Source: Agelas oroides
Lineage: Eukaryota > Porifera > Demospongiae > Agelasida > Agelasidae
Reading direction: 5' to 3'
DNA: 64,000 nucleotides
Assembly (NCBI GenBank): GCA_949130485.1
Contig: OX422188.1
Span: 2,131,722 to 2,195,721, forward strand
Below, one piece after another: positions 41,301 through 55,300 of this stretch. The notes beneath the pieces were generated by a model. It saw only the letters and a list, made by a program, of their open reading frames with translations. It did no database searches and was not told the origin of the DNA. The position numbers and the translations under genes were made by a program. Position 1 is the first letter of the stretch. Every line of letters starts with the position of its first letter.

Positions 41301-44300
41301 CAGCAAAAGGGTCCTTTTGTATCTTATCATACACCTGTTGAAGAAGAACGGGGAGGGGAGACAGAAATACTACTAAATTTATGTATTGCCAACCCACATA
41401 CAATACGTGCCATAAATAATTACACCCTAGCTGATCATGCATGACTGTGAAAAAATGTTCATGTTCAAGGTTTCAACACTTCAGACTGGTTCTCATAATA
41501 CGATACTAATTTGCACCACAACACATGCTGTGCAAAATACTAACAAATAAAAGCCCCCAATTGTTGCTTTAAATTTATGCTGTCAACAAAAAATAATAAT
41601 AGCAATAAAATACAATTTTAACGACTTCGTCATGTGCAATTTTGATTCCAAGGAATCACTGTGGCTATATGGGGGCTATAGCCTAAGCCCCCCTTTTGCT
41701 AGCTTGGTACAACAATCCATTGATTACACACTAGACATGCAGTTGAGATTTGTTTCTTTTGTACGAATTACCCTCGTCTTGATCCATCATCCTAAACCAT
41801 TGTTCTGAACTCTGGCACTGTCTTACTCGCACTGCCTGAATGACACAGGAAGTGGCACACTTTTTGTACACATGTGCATAATCTAGCCTACACATACATA
41901 GTCGCCACATAATTGTGTAGTCTCCTCTGGTAGCCTTGAGCAGTTGCAGATTACAGTTATTCCAGGTATGGCAGCAGATTCTACTACCATTTTGGGACAA
42001 AAATGGTCTCAGAAGAGATCTCAGGGGAGACTATAAACACTGGACCGGGGACCCGAGGACCGGGGACCTGAGAAAGAAGTCAGAGTATAGTTTGAAATAG
42101 CATCTGCTACAAATAACGCCTTCAGTGTTCATAGTGACGACATACAAGACATAGCCATGAATTTAGGTTGTAGCATTGGACCAGATTGCCTGTTTTAACT
42201 GATACAGTGCAACACAGCCCTCAAGACCTTGGGTCCTTGTTTCTTGGGTCCTTGGGTCCCAGGTCCAGTGTTTATAGTCTCCCCGATCTCAGAGCCTCTT
42301 ATTGTTCATTGGGGCATGCCCCTAGATCCCCTTAGATCCTACGTGGTTATGCACATATTCATTATTCAGCCCCCCCAATCTGAAGTATCTTCTGCCACCA
42401 CTGTTTGATTCCCTGCTGATCCATGAGATTTAGAGTTGTGGTGCTAGGCTCTGGTGGCATTCTTGCCCCAGTAAATCTAGAGCTGTCTCCTCATCTCCTC
42501 TATTACTGTGAAGATCAAATCACAAAGATGAAGCTTGCATCAAAAGGTGCTCAAGTAGGTAACACTGTGTGGTTTTGTGGCTTCTCCATTTGCAGTGATG
42601 TTCCCATGAGAACTGACACACTGCTGGCAGTTTGTTAGTTGTCACCCTCTCTAAACTTGTAGAAATATAGGTGGGATGGGGTACTGAGCGTTGTAGCAGG
42701 CAGCTGTTTTGGCATTGACGGGTATGTTAGTACGAGTAGAACGACTTATCAATCCTGCCTTCATTTTATGCTTACCTGGAATAACACTTCCATTGTGAGT
42801 GACTATGAACCCCTCCTCTCTAGAAGCAAAGCATTCAACAAATAAACATAAACTTTACTATTGCCGCAGGACACAGTAAGGATTGCTACACACAGTTTTA
42901 GCAAGCTTCTTAGCAGCCATACCACGTTCAGTAAATAATCAAGGTCCTAAAGGTTTTATCCTAATTAAATAAGGTAGGCACTCAGTGTTCCTTGCATTGG
43001 TACTTATCTCATTGGTGTTTAGGATGGCAAAATTGTAGGGCAATGTCTTTAGCACCAGTACAGTGAATGTCAAGTACAATAAATCACCTGTGAATGGTAC
43101 TAGCAAATGTTATGGTTTTACCCTGTACATGTATAGTCTCATCCTAACACACAACCCTAGTGAGAATACTGAATTTAGACCAATGTTTGCGGCTTACGTA
43201 TCACTTTGCCATTTGCAAGTGTCATGACTGTTGTAAGTATTGAGAGTGTTACAAGTGTCTTGACAGTCATGATTCTCTTAGAGTAACTAACAATCCTGGT
43301 GATACGACATTGGTTACCTTGACAGAACAGTTTGTGACATATACTGTATGTACATATAACTCTGATCACTCCCAAAACCAAATGGTCCAGACTTCAACTC
43401 ACAAATGAGAGTGTGAGACTTTCCAACACATCTCTGTTCTCACCAACGTCCACATACATCACTGTGTGCACATGGTGTGCATGTATATGTGTGTGTGGGT
43501 GTGTATGTGTGTATGTGTGTGCATATGTGTGTGTGTGTGTGTGTGTATGTGTGTGCGTATGTGTGTGTGTGTGTGTGCATATATGTGAGTCTTGATGCTA
43601 AGAGAAAACATGCATGTTCATTTCAATTTTTGGTTCAGTTGAAATTACTTTCAGGAGGAGCAAGCTCCACACTAGCAAGAAAATAGTGAATAAATTCTCT
43701 GATATATTGTATGCCATGCGTTCGATATTTGTATGTCCTTTATAACACTGCAATTTTCAACAAATTCGTGAAAATTTGTTCCCTTGGAAATTTTGTTAGC
43801 ATAATGCAGAAGGCAGCGGCACAGTTTGATTGTCAAGCTTGAATGCCTGTGTATTCATTTAGCATGCAAGGTGCCCTTCCCTGCTAGATATTTGTGCAGT
43901 AAGAACTATGTATGTATCAAGGTAAACCAGGCTGTATATATAGTCACAGAGGTCAGTGTATATAGTCAGTGAAAACAGCTGCATAGGCAGGACAAATGGA
44001 ACAGTGGCATCATTAAGATTACACACTGACTACATTTAGCAATCAGGTGACCTCCAAGGCAAGCTGGGAGAAAGCATGTACAGCATCTGCATGTGATTAA
44101 TGTGAAGCTAATGCCTATTACTCTCACAGGTCTGAATATTTGTGCACTATTATTCCAGCATAATTCATTTACGCTTTTGAGTGCCAATTCTCAAAATGTT
44201 GCTAAATTTATCAAGGCCTACCAAGGTGTACCCACTGTAGGATACGTACCCAGATATACCCACCACAGGACATATCCAACATTATACCTACTACAGGACA

Positions 44301-47300
44301 TTACTCACATGACATATGACATACGCAATCAGCCGTGAATACGCTTAGCATGTAGGCACTTAACATGGAGCCATTCTAAGTGCAAGTGGGGGGGCTGTGG
44401 TAATTAGTGGAGCTATAATGTATCGCATGTGCTGACCTTTGATCAGTTCCACATATTTGGACCGAAAGCTGGGATGTAGGTGCTTGTCCTTGGCACACTG
44501 CAGGGCTATCTGGAAAGTCATGTAGCCATGATCTCCACTGTCCAAGGTTTTAATTGCCCGTGCATTGTTACCCTGAAAGCAAACAACCACGTATTACACT
44601 ATTTCAGAGACATGCAACCTAGACTAGAATGCACAAATAATGTTATCTTCAATAGGCACAGTACACATGCACACCATAATAGGCTACATAAGCACACTCT
44701 TGCAGTTACGGTGGACCCTCACTTATCTGGACACAACAGGACCAGACCATCTCCAGATAAGTAAAATTGCTAGATATGTGAATCATGATGCAAATAGCAT
44801 CTGTAATGTATCATTATTAGCTATAAGTGCAATTATACTGTATTTTCTTTTCATGTCATGCTATCCATTGTTGGTGCATATGTTGGCTTCTCTGGGCTTC
44901 AAACAGTTGAAGTCCCAGCATCTTTACATGGTTGCTCCTCCCTTCAAACATTCTATATCTGTAAAAAGGAAAGGTTGTTCTGACTCAATTTGGTTACCTC
45001 AGTTTTCTTAAAGAAAACTGAGGTAACCAAATTGAGTCAGAACAACCTTTCCTTTTTACAGATATAGAATGTTTGAAGGGAGGAGCAACCATGTAAAGAT
45101 GCTGGGACTTCAACTGTTTGAAGCCCAGAGGCAAACTAGCTATACACTGTAAGAAAAAAAGTGGGTAGTTTTAACCCATTTTGGTTACCTCAGTTTCTAA
45201 CCCTTCACCACATAATTGGACAATTTCGATCATTAGCAAAGTATTCTCCCATGACATTTACTAATGTTCTGGAAAGCCAAATCAAGTTCTTGGTCTGTTT
45301 GGAATCTAAAGCAGGCAGTGGGACTCCACTGTGTTTAATAATTGTCTGCATTATTAAACACAGTGGAGTCCCACTGCCTGCTTTAGATTCCAAACAGACC
45401 AAGAACTTGATTTGGCTTTCCAGAACATTAGTAAATGTCATGGGAGAATACTTTGCTAATGATCGAAATTGTCCAATTATGTGGTGAAGGGTTAGAAACT
45501 GAGGTAACCAAAATGGGTTAAAACTACCCACTTTTTTTCTTACAGTGTATAGCTAGTTTGCCTAGTTATGCAAGAAAGACACATTTTCGTTTCTCTCAGA
45601 GGCTGGAACTAGCCATTACATACTTGTGGATTGTGCACGTGTATGGTGTGCATTCATTAAAACCCTTGGGATTGCCATCTGGATAATCCGAGCAGCCAGG
45701 TTCCACTGTACTATACGTAAGCAATTGACACCACTAATCAGATGCTCACACATGAACAACTATGTAAGCTGCACAGATACTTGGTTTTATCATGAGAAAC
45801 ACTGAAGGAATGGCATCCAAGTGTCATTAACAGATTATGATACCAATATGACAGTCCTGGTGAGTAACTGTGGGTGTAGACAGCACAATATCATACAAAA
45901 ATGCACTGTCTAATTGTTGCTATGGTGAGAAATATCATAGAATGGAGTTTTAGGTTATGTAGTGTAAGCAGAAATTGACACTTGAGCACCATACTTTGTC
46001 ATGTAGCTAGATATGTGTACAGTGGACTTGACCTTCACTTCCTTGGTATGTCACCTGTATACTACCAAGGTTACTTTTCTGTGTATGATCAAATTATTGG
46101 TGTGTTCGAACACTGATTACTTGCTCTATATGTATATACCTTGCAGATCTTGCTAAAGAGTTGCATCTGTGACTTGAGAAACTCATAGTCTTCTTCAGAT
46201 GTGGTCACATCCTGCAAACAAAACGCACTTGCACAATAATTGATGGAAAGCAGAACACACTTTGATGGGAGAGTGAAGTAATGGTACATACGTATGTTAA
46301 GTTAGAAAACACAAAAAAGTTATATAAAGTGTGTCTCACTTAGTGCTGTATTTACCTGAAGAAGACCATTTGAGGTTGAAACGTTGCAAAAAGTATGATG
46401 AAGTTTTGTGCATTGAAAGATTGCCCAGATTATTCGCCCGCGAATATCTACACAAGACTGGTTGTTCGAGAGATTGGTTGTTCAATGTCTATACTACTAT
46501 ATACTTATAGTTCAATACTTCTACACTACAAGGTGAAAGAAGTCTACAGGCAATAAGTCACTTTGCTCCTCTTTCTCAGTATTCCAAAGCTTGGCAAAAA
46601 TCTTCTTTAACTGCAGTTGCATGGCACATTCAAGCTCTCCTTTGCAAACATACAGAAGGCTACTCAAATTGTGCTCATGGAAATAGTCTGTGAGCCCTGA
46701 AAGATAGAGATTAGGGTTTGCAAACGTGCTAGCCTTCTTTTTCAGCTCACTTTGCTTATCTTAGCACAAAGTGCATGTCAGTGAGCACCATGATGCACCT
46801 AACATTTAATAAAACTTTTGTTCACCAACAAGTATAGGCAAGTGCGTACACAATCCTCACTTTTCACAACAGGATTTCCCTACCTATGTGACATCACGTG
46901 TTCCATAATTATGCCTTAAATATAAAATATAGATTTAGGTCTGGCTCCATCTCTAAGTGTGAAGTTTGTTTTTGAAAAAGCCTTACGATAATGTTTTGTA
47001 GCTAAGTACAGTAGAGAAAGTCACTTGTCAGAACTTTAGGTGTTGGTTAATTAAATGCGCTTAGCAATTAGCTGTCAAATGACAGACATCAACGTGATTC
47101 AGGTTTTGCGCTACCTATTCTATAGCAGCTGAAAAGAGGATAACTGCTACTGGCTAACCAAACTTTGCAATGAAGGTAAAACCAACTGGCAATGTGATCA
47201 TGAGCCGCTGGGTACTGCATTCTAGCAGGAAGCTGAGTGACAGATTACGGTTGTTCGCATCCTAGCAGGAAGCTGAGTGACAGATTATGGTTGTTCGCAT

Positions 47301-50300
47301 CCTAGCAGGAAGCTGAGTGACAGATTAGGGTTGTTCGCATCCTAGCAGGAAGCTGAGTGACAGATTACGGTTGTTCGCATCCTAGCAGGAAGCTGAGTGA
47401 CAGATTACGGTTGTTCGCATCCTAGCAGGAAGCTGAGTGACATATTACGGTTGTTCGCATCCTAGCAGGAAGCTGAGTGACAGATTACGGTTGTTCGCAT
47501 CCTAGCAGGAAGCTGAGTGACAGATTACGGTTGTTCGCATCCTAGCAGGAAGCTCAGTGACAGATTACGGTTGTTCGCATCCTAGCAGGAAGCTGAGTGA
47601 CAGATTACAGTTGTTCGCATTCTAGCACTTAATTTCTACACTGCAAAAACTACTCAATGAAAGTAATCTCTGAGTGGTTACTCCAATTTCAAGGCTATTT
47701 GAACTGTGGAGTACTATGATGAAAATTCATTAACATAGTTACCATCCATTATCCCTCTTGCACTCCATCAAGCACTAGTACACATTGCTTTAGAAGAGCA
47801 CATGGATACATAAGTTATAACTCACCTTTGCAGCAATGTCAGCAAGTTTCCGCCACCTCTCATCCACTCCTGGCTTCTTGTAGTACATGACTCCCAGCTC
47901 CCCCTCAAGGTAGTGCTCAGATCCCCCTACCTCCATCCGATAGAACACATTCTGTGCATATGCGCATAGGATGTGTGTGTTAGATGTAAATGTGTGCACA
48001 TTGAATTTGCATATGTGGCTCGTGTAGAAATCTAACATTACTCCATTGTGTACTTTGTGTTACCGTGTATTAACTGCCATCGTGAGGAACTTCTGCTAGA
48101 AGCAGGGCTCACTACTCGCTGCATAGATGCATGTAAATACCTGACACTTCAATGCAGTGGGTGTGAACCCCACCCATAAATCTTTGCTACAGTGCTTCGA
48201 ATGCAGTAACACGATTGAAATATGTGACAGGTATTTTTGCATCTATGCAGTGAGTATGAGATCTACCTATATATAGGAGAAGCACTATGGTGCTTCAAGC
48301 ACAGGATTTAACCGATGGAGTGATGGGATTTCTGCCTTAGACTGCCACATATGTATCATTTCATCCAAACCGTACTTCCTTGAGCAAGTGCTTATGTTTA
48401 TGCCAGAGCTCACTCACCAATTTTGACAGTGTTGCGGAACTGTTCTGAGCTAGTGGTTCTGTTTGATGAGCTTACATACATAGCAGCACCACTCTGATGC
48501 AATACGACATTGTTTGCATGCACAACTTGTTATATAAGGATAGTTTCCAGCCTTGCTGTACAGATCTGCCAAGGTTAGTAAATTTAATCTGCATTTTCAT
48601 AGCTGTGGGCAGAAGCTGCCATATTAAACCATTCAAGCACTTCCTCCATGCAAACACACACCCTGATTTTTCTGGCTTAAGGTATGAGTGGTTTGGGAGC
48701 TTGCTGGAAACAATGAAAAATGTCGCATACCATAGTCTCGTGAAAGAGCACCCACTACCTACATTTGATCCAATTTCGTAGTACAGGATCAAAGTTTACT
48801 TGAATGAGCGCCCACCCCGGAGTAAGCTTCGCATGGCTAATCAGAGCACTCATGGAGTGTTGACAATCACAGCGTCAAGCGCTAGGCATATCTGAGGTAA
48901 GAATACTTCGTGCTACGCTTTACCAAAGGGTGGCTTTACATCATAGCTGGCTAATGGGGTTGTGCTCGCTAGCTACACCACACTCACGGTGGTGTTTTGC
49001 CCTTCAGAGTGTTGTGTGCTGTGAGCTTTCAAGGCCCGCGACTCCGTTGTATGTTATTGTCCAATACTTCAGCAAATTTGTGGGCAATGAGTTGTTGTAA
49101 GCATACATGGGCGCTCTTTCGTGGTTAAATGCGGAAACACTTAAAAGAACATCCCCCCACTCTTTGGCAGACTTGTAAGGTGCTCCACCCATGGGGGCTC
49201 TTTCGCAAGACTACGGTTTAGGCAAATATGTAGATAGTGGTGAACCACCTTTCCATGCAGTTTGTCCAACACAGCATCTGAGGGAAGGGCAAAGAGAGAA
49301 CAATAAACAAAATACTTGCTATAGTGGCAAAGTTAGGGGGATTATTTGGCATATAAATACAACCTGCCAAGTCCTTATCGATTAGAAATACTGTTTAGAT
49401 ACATAACTATTGCTAAAGCTGTGATAACCATTCTGAAGTGCAACAACAGCGATTGATGCTGCAAATAGGTCTAAGTGCACTTTGTGTGGAAAAAGCCGAA
49501 CTTCTCTACTCTATTCCTTGTGTTACAGCCCACAATCTTAGTAGGAGTGCACGCACGTATGTGTACCCATGCACATGTAAAATTCTATGCTCACTCTGAT
49601 TGGAAGGGATTGGCCTGTCTCCACACACGCACAGGTTGCCGAGAAAATCCAAAATGCGATGGTCCTGGGGAGGCAGAGGAAAGAACTCAACTCCATAGTG
49701 ACATGACAACTTACCCATGTATTGTAGGGTACTTTATTCAGTTTTTTCACAATGTACTAAGATCATGAATGTACCTTGGTGTCTACCAGCTGTTGGATCA
49801 TGTGGTCCAATTCTGTTTCTGCCATCTTGGATACTATTGCTCTAGGGAGTGGATCAAAGGGGATTTCATGCACCATAGTCGACAATACATGATGATGAAG
49901 TTATCTGTTACCAGTTGGAGAGTAACTTTGCTGACTTTTTGACTGAATGCTCCAGTCGTCAGAAGTGTGAACAAAATACTTCTATTTATAGTTATGCACT
50001 ACTGAGAATACATGTTATTGAAAGTCAAAGGTCGGTAAAGGAATTCAAGACCAGGTGGAGACTGAAGACAAAACTGAAATAACATCAAGATGCCTGTGAG
50101 GAGGGGATGATGGAAAAGTTGGCTGTAGTGGAGCATGTATCGGAGAACCACCACCCGGTCCACCAGGAGAATACAGCGGTGGTTGACCATGGCAGAGGAA
50201 TTAAAGGAGCTGTTGGTGAATGAGCCCTGACACTCTTGGAGAGCACTTCAACAGAAATGGACGACTGGAAGTCCCTGGTTGCTGGACTGCTGTGATGAAG

Positions 50301-52358
50301 AGGCAGGGAGGGAGAAGCAATCCTTACCGACCTTTGACCTCCAACAATGTCTATCCTCAGTAGTGCATGGCTATAAATAGTAGTGCTTTGTTCCCACTTC
50401 TTCACTTTCGCCCTGATGACACTTGAACATTCACTTGAACATCGGCAAAGTCACTTTTCAAACTCAAGTTGGTAACAGATAACCTTCTTCATTTATGCAG
50501 GAACCAACTGAGAAGCCACTAAAAGAAAATGCATGAAGATATTAAATGAAAATTGAGCAACTCGTGACTTACGCATTGCCCTCCACCATCTCAATCATCA
50601 CCTCTTCAGCATTAAGCTCCATGTGGACCTGGAGTGTGAGGGCACATATGATTTGGTGTATAAAGGTGTGTATTTGTGCACGTGTGTTTATGTGTGTGTG
50701 TTTCGAAAAACAGAAAACAAAAAACAAATCAGTTGGGTACACTCATCCAATCTCTTCCCACGGATGTATCAGTGTGTGCACCCACCTGTGTCTGAAAGAA
50801 CTTGATGAATCTCGCTAGGTAGTTCTCATTCTTGCGACTGTCTCCTTTCAGATAACTCTCAATAACCTGGTAGCAAGCCTGGCACACTTTTCTCTGCTCA
50901 CTGTAGGAGGGAGGGAGGAAAGAAAGAGAGAGGGAGGAGAAGAGAGGGAGGAGGAGAGAGGGAGGAGGAGAGAGGGAAAAGAAAGACAAAGAAGATAGCT
51001 TGAGATCAAATACTAGGAAACTTGTAAACACCAACATCATACCCTACACTAGACAAATGCCTTGAGAGGTAAAGACATAGCCTCGTTCCCAGGCTCCACC
51101 ATTCCGTCACTTGCCTGGGAACGAGGCTAGTGAGAACCTGAACAAGCAGCTTGTGTAAAAACATCCAATTGTTGAACAGAAAAGTGTGATGTACACTATG
51201 TGTGATGTGAGGCATATAGTAGCACATACCTCAATAGTCTCTACCGCTTCAATATGGTATTAATAATCCTCATCATTATAGTCAACTCAGCACAACTGAA
51301 TCTTTATGCATGTGCACTAAGTATGAATGTCAATTGTAAAAAACTGTATTTACAGGTTTGCATAGGGTTTGTACAACAGTAATTCTCAAACGCCGCTGCT
51401 ATAGTGATACACAATTCTCCAACACACAATGGACTATAGCCACATGTACCTTGTAACACTTACCTGGTGTCAACAACATCCAGCTTGAAGAGCTCTAACA
51501 CCTTCATCATGAGCTCCAACATCTGTACAGATACATAAAGACACAACATGGTCAAGTTAGCCTGCATTTGCTGTCTCTAGTGGAGAGAACTAGCCTAGTT
51601 TTTTGACCCTCCCCGCCTCCATTTTTTGATGGCTTCTGTTTTTGCATACTGTGATCAAAAACTGGAGGCGGGAAAGGCCTCGAAATGAGGCTAGAAGTTG
51701 TTGTGTTAAGTGAGGGGAGCTCAAACACCAACGGGCACATCACAATGTTCTACATACACATTAAGTCCCACTTTGTGGCTAGCTAAATTGGCTCAAGGTA
51801 TGCACATGCACAAATATAAAAGTTTGTCCTTTGATTCAAGACTGATTTGCAATGTTATGTAGAGAGGCTGAAAGCAGAAAGCGGCAGAGACCCTCCTTCT
51901 ACCCATGGCTGATGGATGGCGAACCCCATCTGCTACTATCTCTTAGATGCCTCAAGTAAGGACTATGCGCGACAAGCCGGGCTGTGTTTAGACTTAGCCT
52001 ACAGTTAGCCAGAGTAGATGCTTAGGTTGCACTAATGGCTGCATTGTATGGTACCACCCCATGACAAGCTAGTGTCTGCAACCATCTTCTCTAAGCTGTT
52101 AAGGTGGCAGGGAACCCTGTGTTTTCAAGGTCAACAAACCTGGAATCCAAGCTGATAGAATTCTTTGTCTTTGTAAACTTTTAGCGCACAGTCCGTTTTG
52201 GGAACCTTCATCCGTTCACTGTCCGTAAAACTGGGGATTTTCCCCATTTCCTGTCGGCATTGACATCCAATAATCAGTTTATAATTAAGTTAGTTAAGAT
52301 GTGGCCTGGCGGAACCCCTCATGTGGTGGTTGGAACTTTGAAGATAAGCTTAGATCGA

Positions 52359-52396
<38 letters not shown>

Positions 52397-55300
52397 AGTT
52401 TAGTAGAGTGCTGTAGTGTCAGTAGCTGTGAGTAGTGTGAAGTGCCTGCTTGTGAAAGCAAGCTTGTGTCTAGAAGCAGCAGAAAGGCCACAGTGGCCAA
52501 GACTGTACTCATTGGGCAGGCCCAGGTCTTGCGATCGTATGCCAAGCCTAGTAGGTGATCGTGGCCCGGTGCTTCGAGTGCTGGGCTGGGCTTTAACTAG
52601 AATGCGCAATATATCGTTGGTACTACGTTGCCATTGACAGGAAAGCTGAACGGTGTTTGTGTGTGGAACAGAACCGTGAGTTGTTTAGTGACATAAGGGG
52701 GAGAGGTGGGGCTAGTAATGCTTGCTTGCACTCGTGAATGAGCCCCTCCCGTAGACAAGCTGTGAATTTTTTGAAATGTGCATTCATTTTGGTGCAGTCA
52801 AAGTTGTCCATTCCAGGAGTAGTGACAAACATGAGTCTAGCCTGACTTTGGGAGTAGCTCTGAACAAAAGCTGGCACAGAATGATTTGAGATACATTGGT
52901 GGTTAGGACGCTACCTACAGTGAGCATGTAGATGCATCCATCGAGTGGCAATTTTGGCTCATGAATATATTAATAAGCTACTAAAACCCATTTTTAAAAT
53001 TAGGCAACGCAAGATTGCCCTAAACCAAACCCTAACCCTGAAACTAGGAGCAACACTGGTCCTGACTGTAACCCAGGTTTATGTTTTCGTAACCTCCGCC
53101 GAGTGACTTCCCCCGCCACGTTAAGCACTTTTGTAGAGAGTAGAGTGACAAGCTTTGTTCAGCTACATGCCACGCCACCTGTGTGCTGTGACGTGACACT
53201 TCACTGATTCAGCCTTTGATATATAAGTTAAAGCTGTGTATTGCTTGCTTACGCTCGCCCCACAATGTTCTACATTCTCCTAGTTTAATAAGGCACACAT
53301 GAGTGATTTGCTACTCTGCAGCCATTCCCTCAACCAACCTGAAAACCTCTGTATGCCACCAGGTCATACACTTCCTAAACACTGATATCACACACTTTCA
53401 CCTTCAGTTTCCTTCTCCTCCTCTAAATGGGCCCTGGTTGATGGACACTATAAATACTGGACCAAGGGACCCAAGGACCCAGGACCCAAGACCTAGACTC
53501 TTTAGAGCCGTGTTGCACTTCGCTGATAATTATGACAGAAATGCTACAAGCAATTTGTGCCGATCAATGTTCTAAGCTCTAGCTAACATACGGCTGTGTG
53601 ATTGTAAGGCATACAGTTCTCATTGCTATACACATAAAAAATGCTCCTTGTGCTATTTCACATTATCCACTAGCTTCTTTAATCCTTTTATCACTCTGTA
53701 AAACCTGAGAATAGTCTTCATTATTGCATGCTGCAGGTTACTAGCATGAGGTACCGGGGTCAAAGGTCATGTGCATACCGGTGTTGACTAGTCAACACAA
53801 ATGCAGGTTCTCTTGTTTTGTGTTAGCAAGTCTGGCTTTGCAAGACTGATAGTAAGGATCAAAGAAGTCGGAGAATAGCAGTCTGCTATGAATAATGCCT
53901 TCAGAGTGCATAGTGACAATGTGCAAGATATAGCTAGCTGTTAGTTTGGGCTTGTAGCAGATTGCCCGTAGAGTTTATCACTCCACTATATCTGCTGCAG
54001 TGCAACACAAGACTCTGGGTCCTGATCCTTGGGTGCTCAGGTCTTTGGGTCTTCGGGTCCTTGGGTCCCTGGTCCTCGGGTCCTGGGTCCAGTGTTTATA
54101 GTCTTCCCTGGTGGACAGCACTGGCATTTTTTCACACTTGTTCAGCTTACCACAGTGTTGACTGTGACTCATCATGCCACAACAGTCTCATTCCCACACT
54201 AGTCTTGGAATGAGAATGAGACTAGTCTCAGTGTCCTAGTGAACCATCAGTGGATAGCCCAGCCCAGGTATAGACAACCCCCCCCTCCGTAACAGAAAAA
54301 TGTCTGACCTCTATAGCTAATACAGCATGAGTTGCACATCCTACAACATTAGGCTGCATGGAACAAAAAGAGTCTTACCCGAAGATTTCTAAGCAGCTTC
54401 TGCCTGTTCTTGGTGTCACGTTCATTAGCAGTGATGAGGAACTCTGAGAGCTCCTTGAGAGCAGAGGAGACTTGGTAGGATGTACGGGCATCCAAGGGAC
54501 GTGCACTCAACATTGTTCTCTGGAAGAATGTGAGATGAGAGTGTGTGGCAGGAGGGTGATACTAAAATTGATACTTTATTTTTGCTGATTCCATAAATGG
54601 AGTACAGCAGGAGCTGATATTAAACTAAACTTTACTAGCCTCCCATGAAATTTTTACGTGGGAAAAATAGCCTGTATTAAGCAAATCTATTTTGCTAAAA
54701 GAACAATTTCAATCTAGTTAGCTTCGTACTCATTTATCAAAAATATTTACCCAACAGCAAGAGAGGGTACAGACATCCCTCCTGTTTGACAATCTTTTCA
54801 GTTTACAAATTTCTTTCACTTTGAAATTAACATAGACTGCTGTTGTCAAATCAATAAGGAGACTCTTTCGGAGTCTAATCTTAGTGAACAGAAGCGAATG
54901 TCACAGCTACATAAAAAAAATGCTTCGGAGAAGGTGCGCAGATTCCAACTGAGATGTGTTCTAACAAATATGCACGTACGTACAATTCAGTGCCAACACA
55001 CAGCTCAAAAGTTAAAATTAAATTGCAGAAGTAAACAGCCAGCAAGTTGTTCTAGCTATTTTCAGATATTATAGAATGGAATGGTCATTTTTATCTAATG
55101 GTTAAGTAATAGTGACCTGGGGGGTAGAGTTTTACACATTGGTATTGAGCATAGTAGACATCAATGTGCAAGACCAACCCTCATGGAAGGATATCATAAC
55201 ATGTTACCTAGACAACATCACTGTAGAAGAGAGATATGAGCAACATGTTTATATGTTATATAGGTAGTTGTGTGTCGAGTGGGGGAGCACCAACACCGCT

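Larger units (their letters stand above)
44709..45708. mobile_element. Pogo/Tigger-like non-autonomous element carrying two palindromes
   Basis: The left end CGGTGGACCCTCACTTATC and the right end, read inward, CAGTGGAACCTGGCTGCTCG resemble Tigger-type termini. Both are bounded by TA (44707-44708 and 45709-45710). The middle is occupied by two very long perfect palindromes (44890-45130 and 45129-45563). Mirror-image 108-codon open frames within the second palindrome are a consequence of its symmetry. In gene B intron 44573-46139. Confidence 0.65.

Noticed and set aside
43190-43300. Extra gene B exon encoding a threonine/leucine-rich segment
   Set aside because: Frame is open with a GTAAGC donor, but including it breaks the phase, and the IP3R alignment across 43403-43461 to 41016-41334 is already continuous.
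45161-45531. Two 108-codon frames on opposite strands with almost the same protein
   Set aside because: They arise because the DNA is a perfect palindrome; no protein family recognised.
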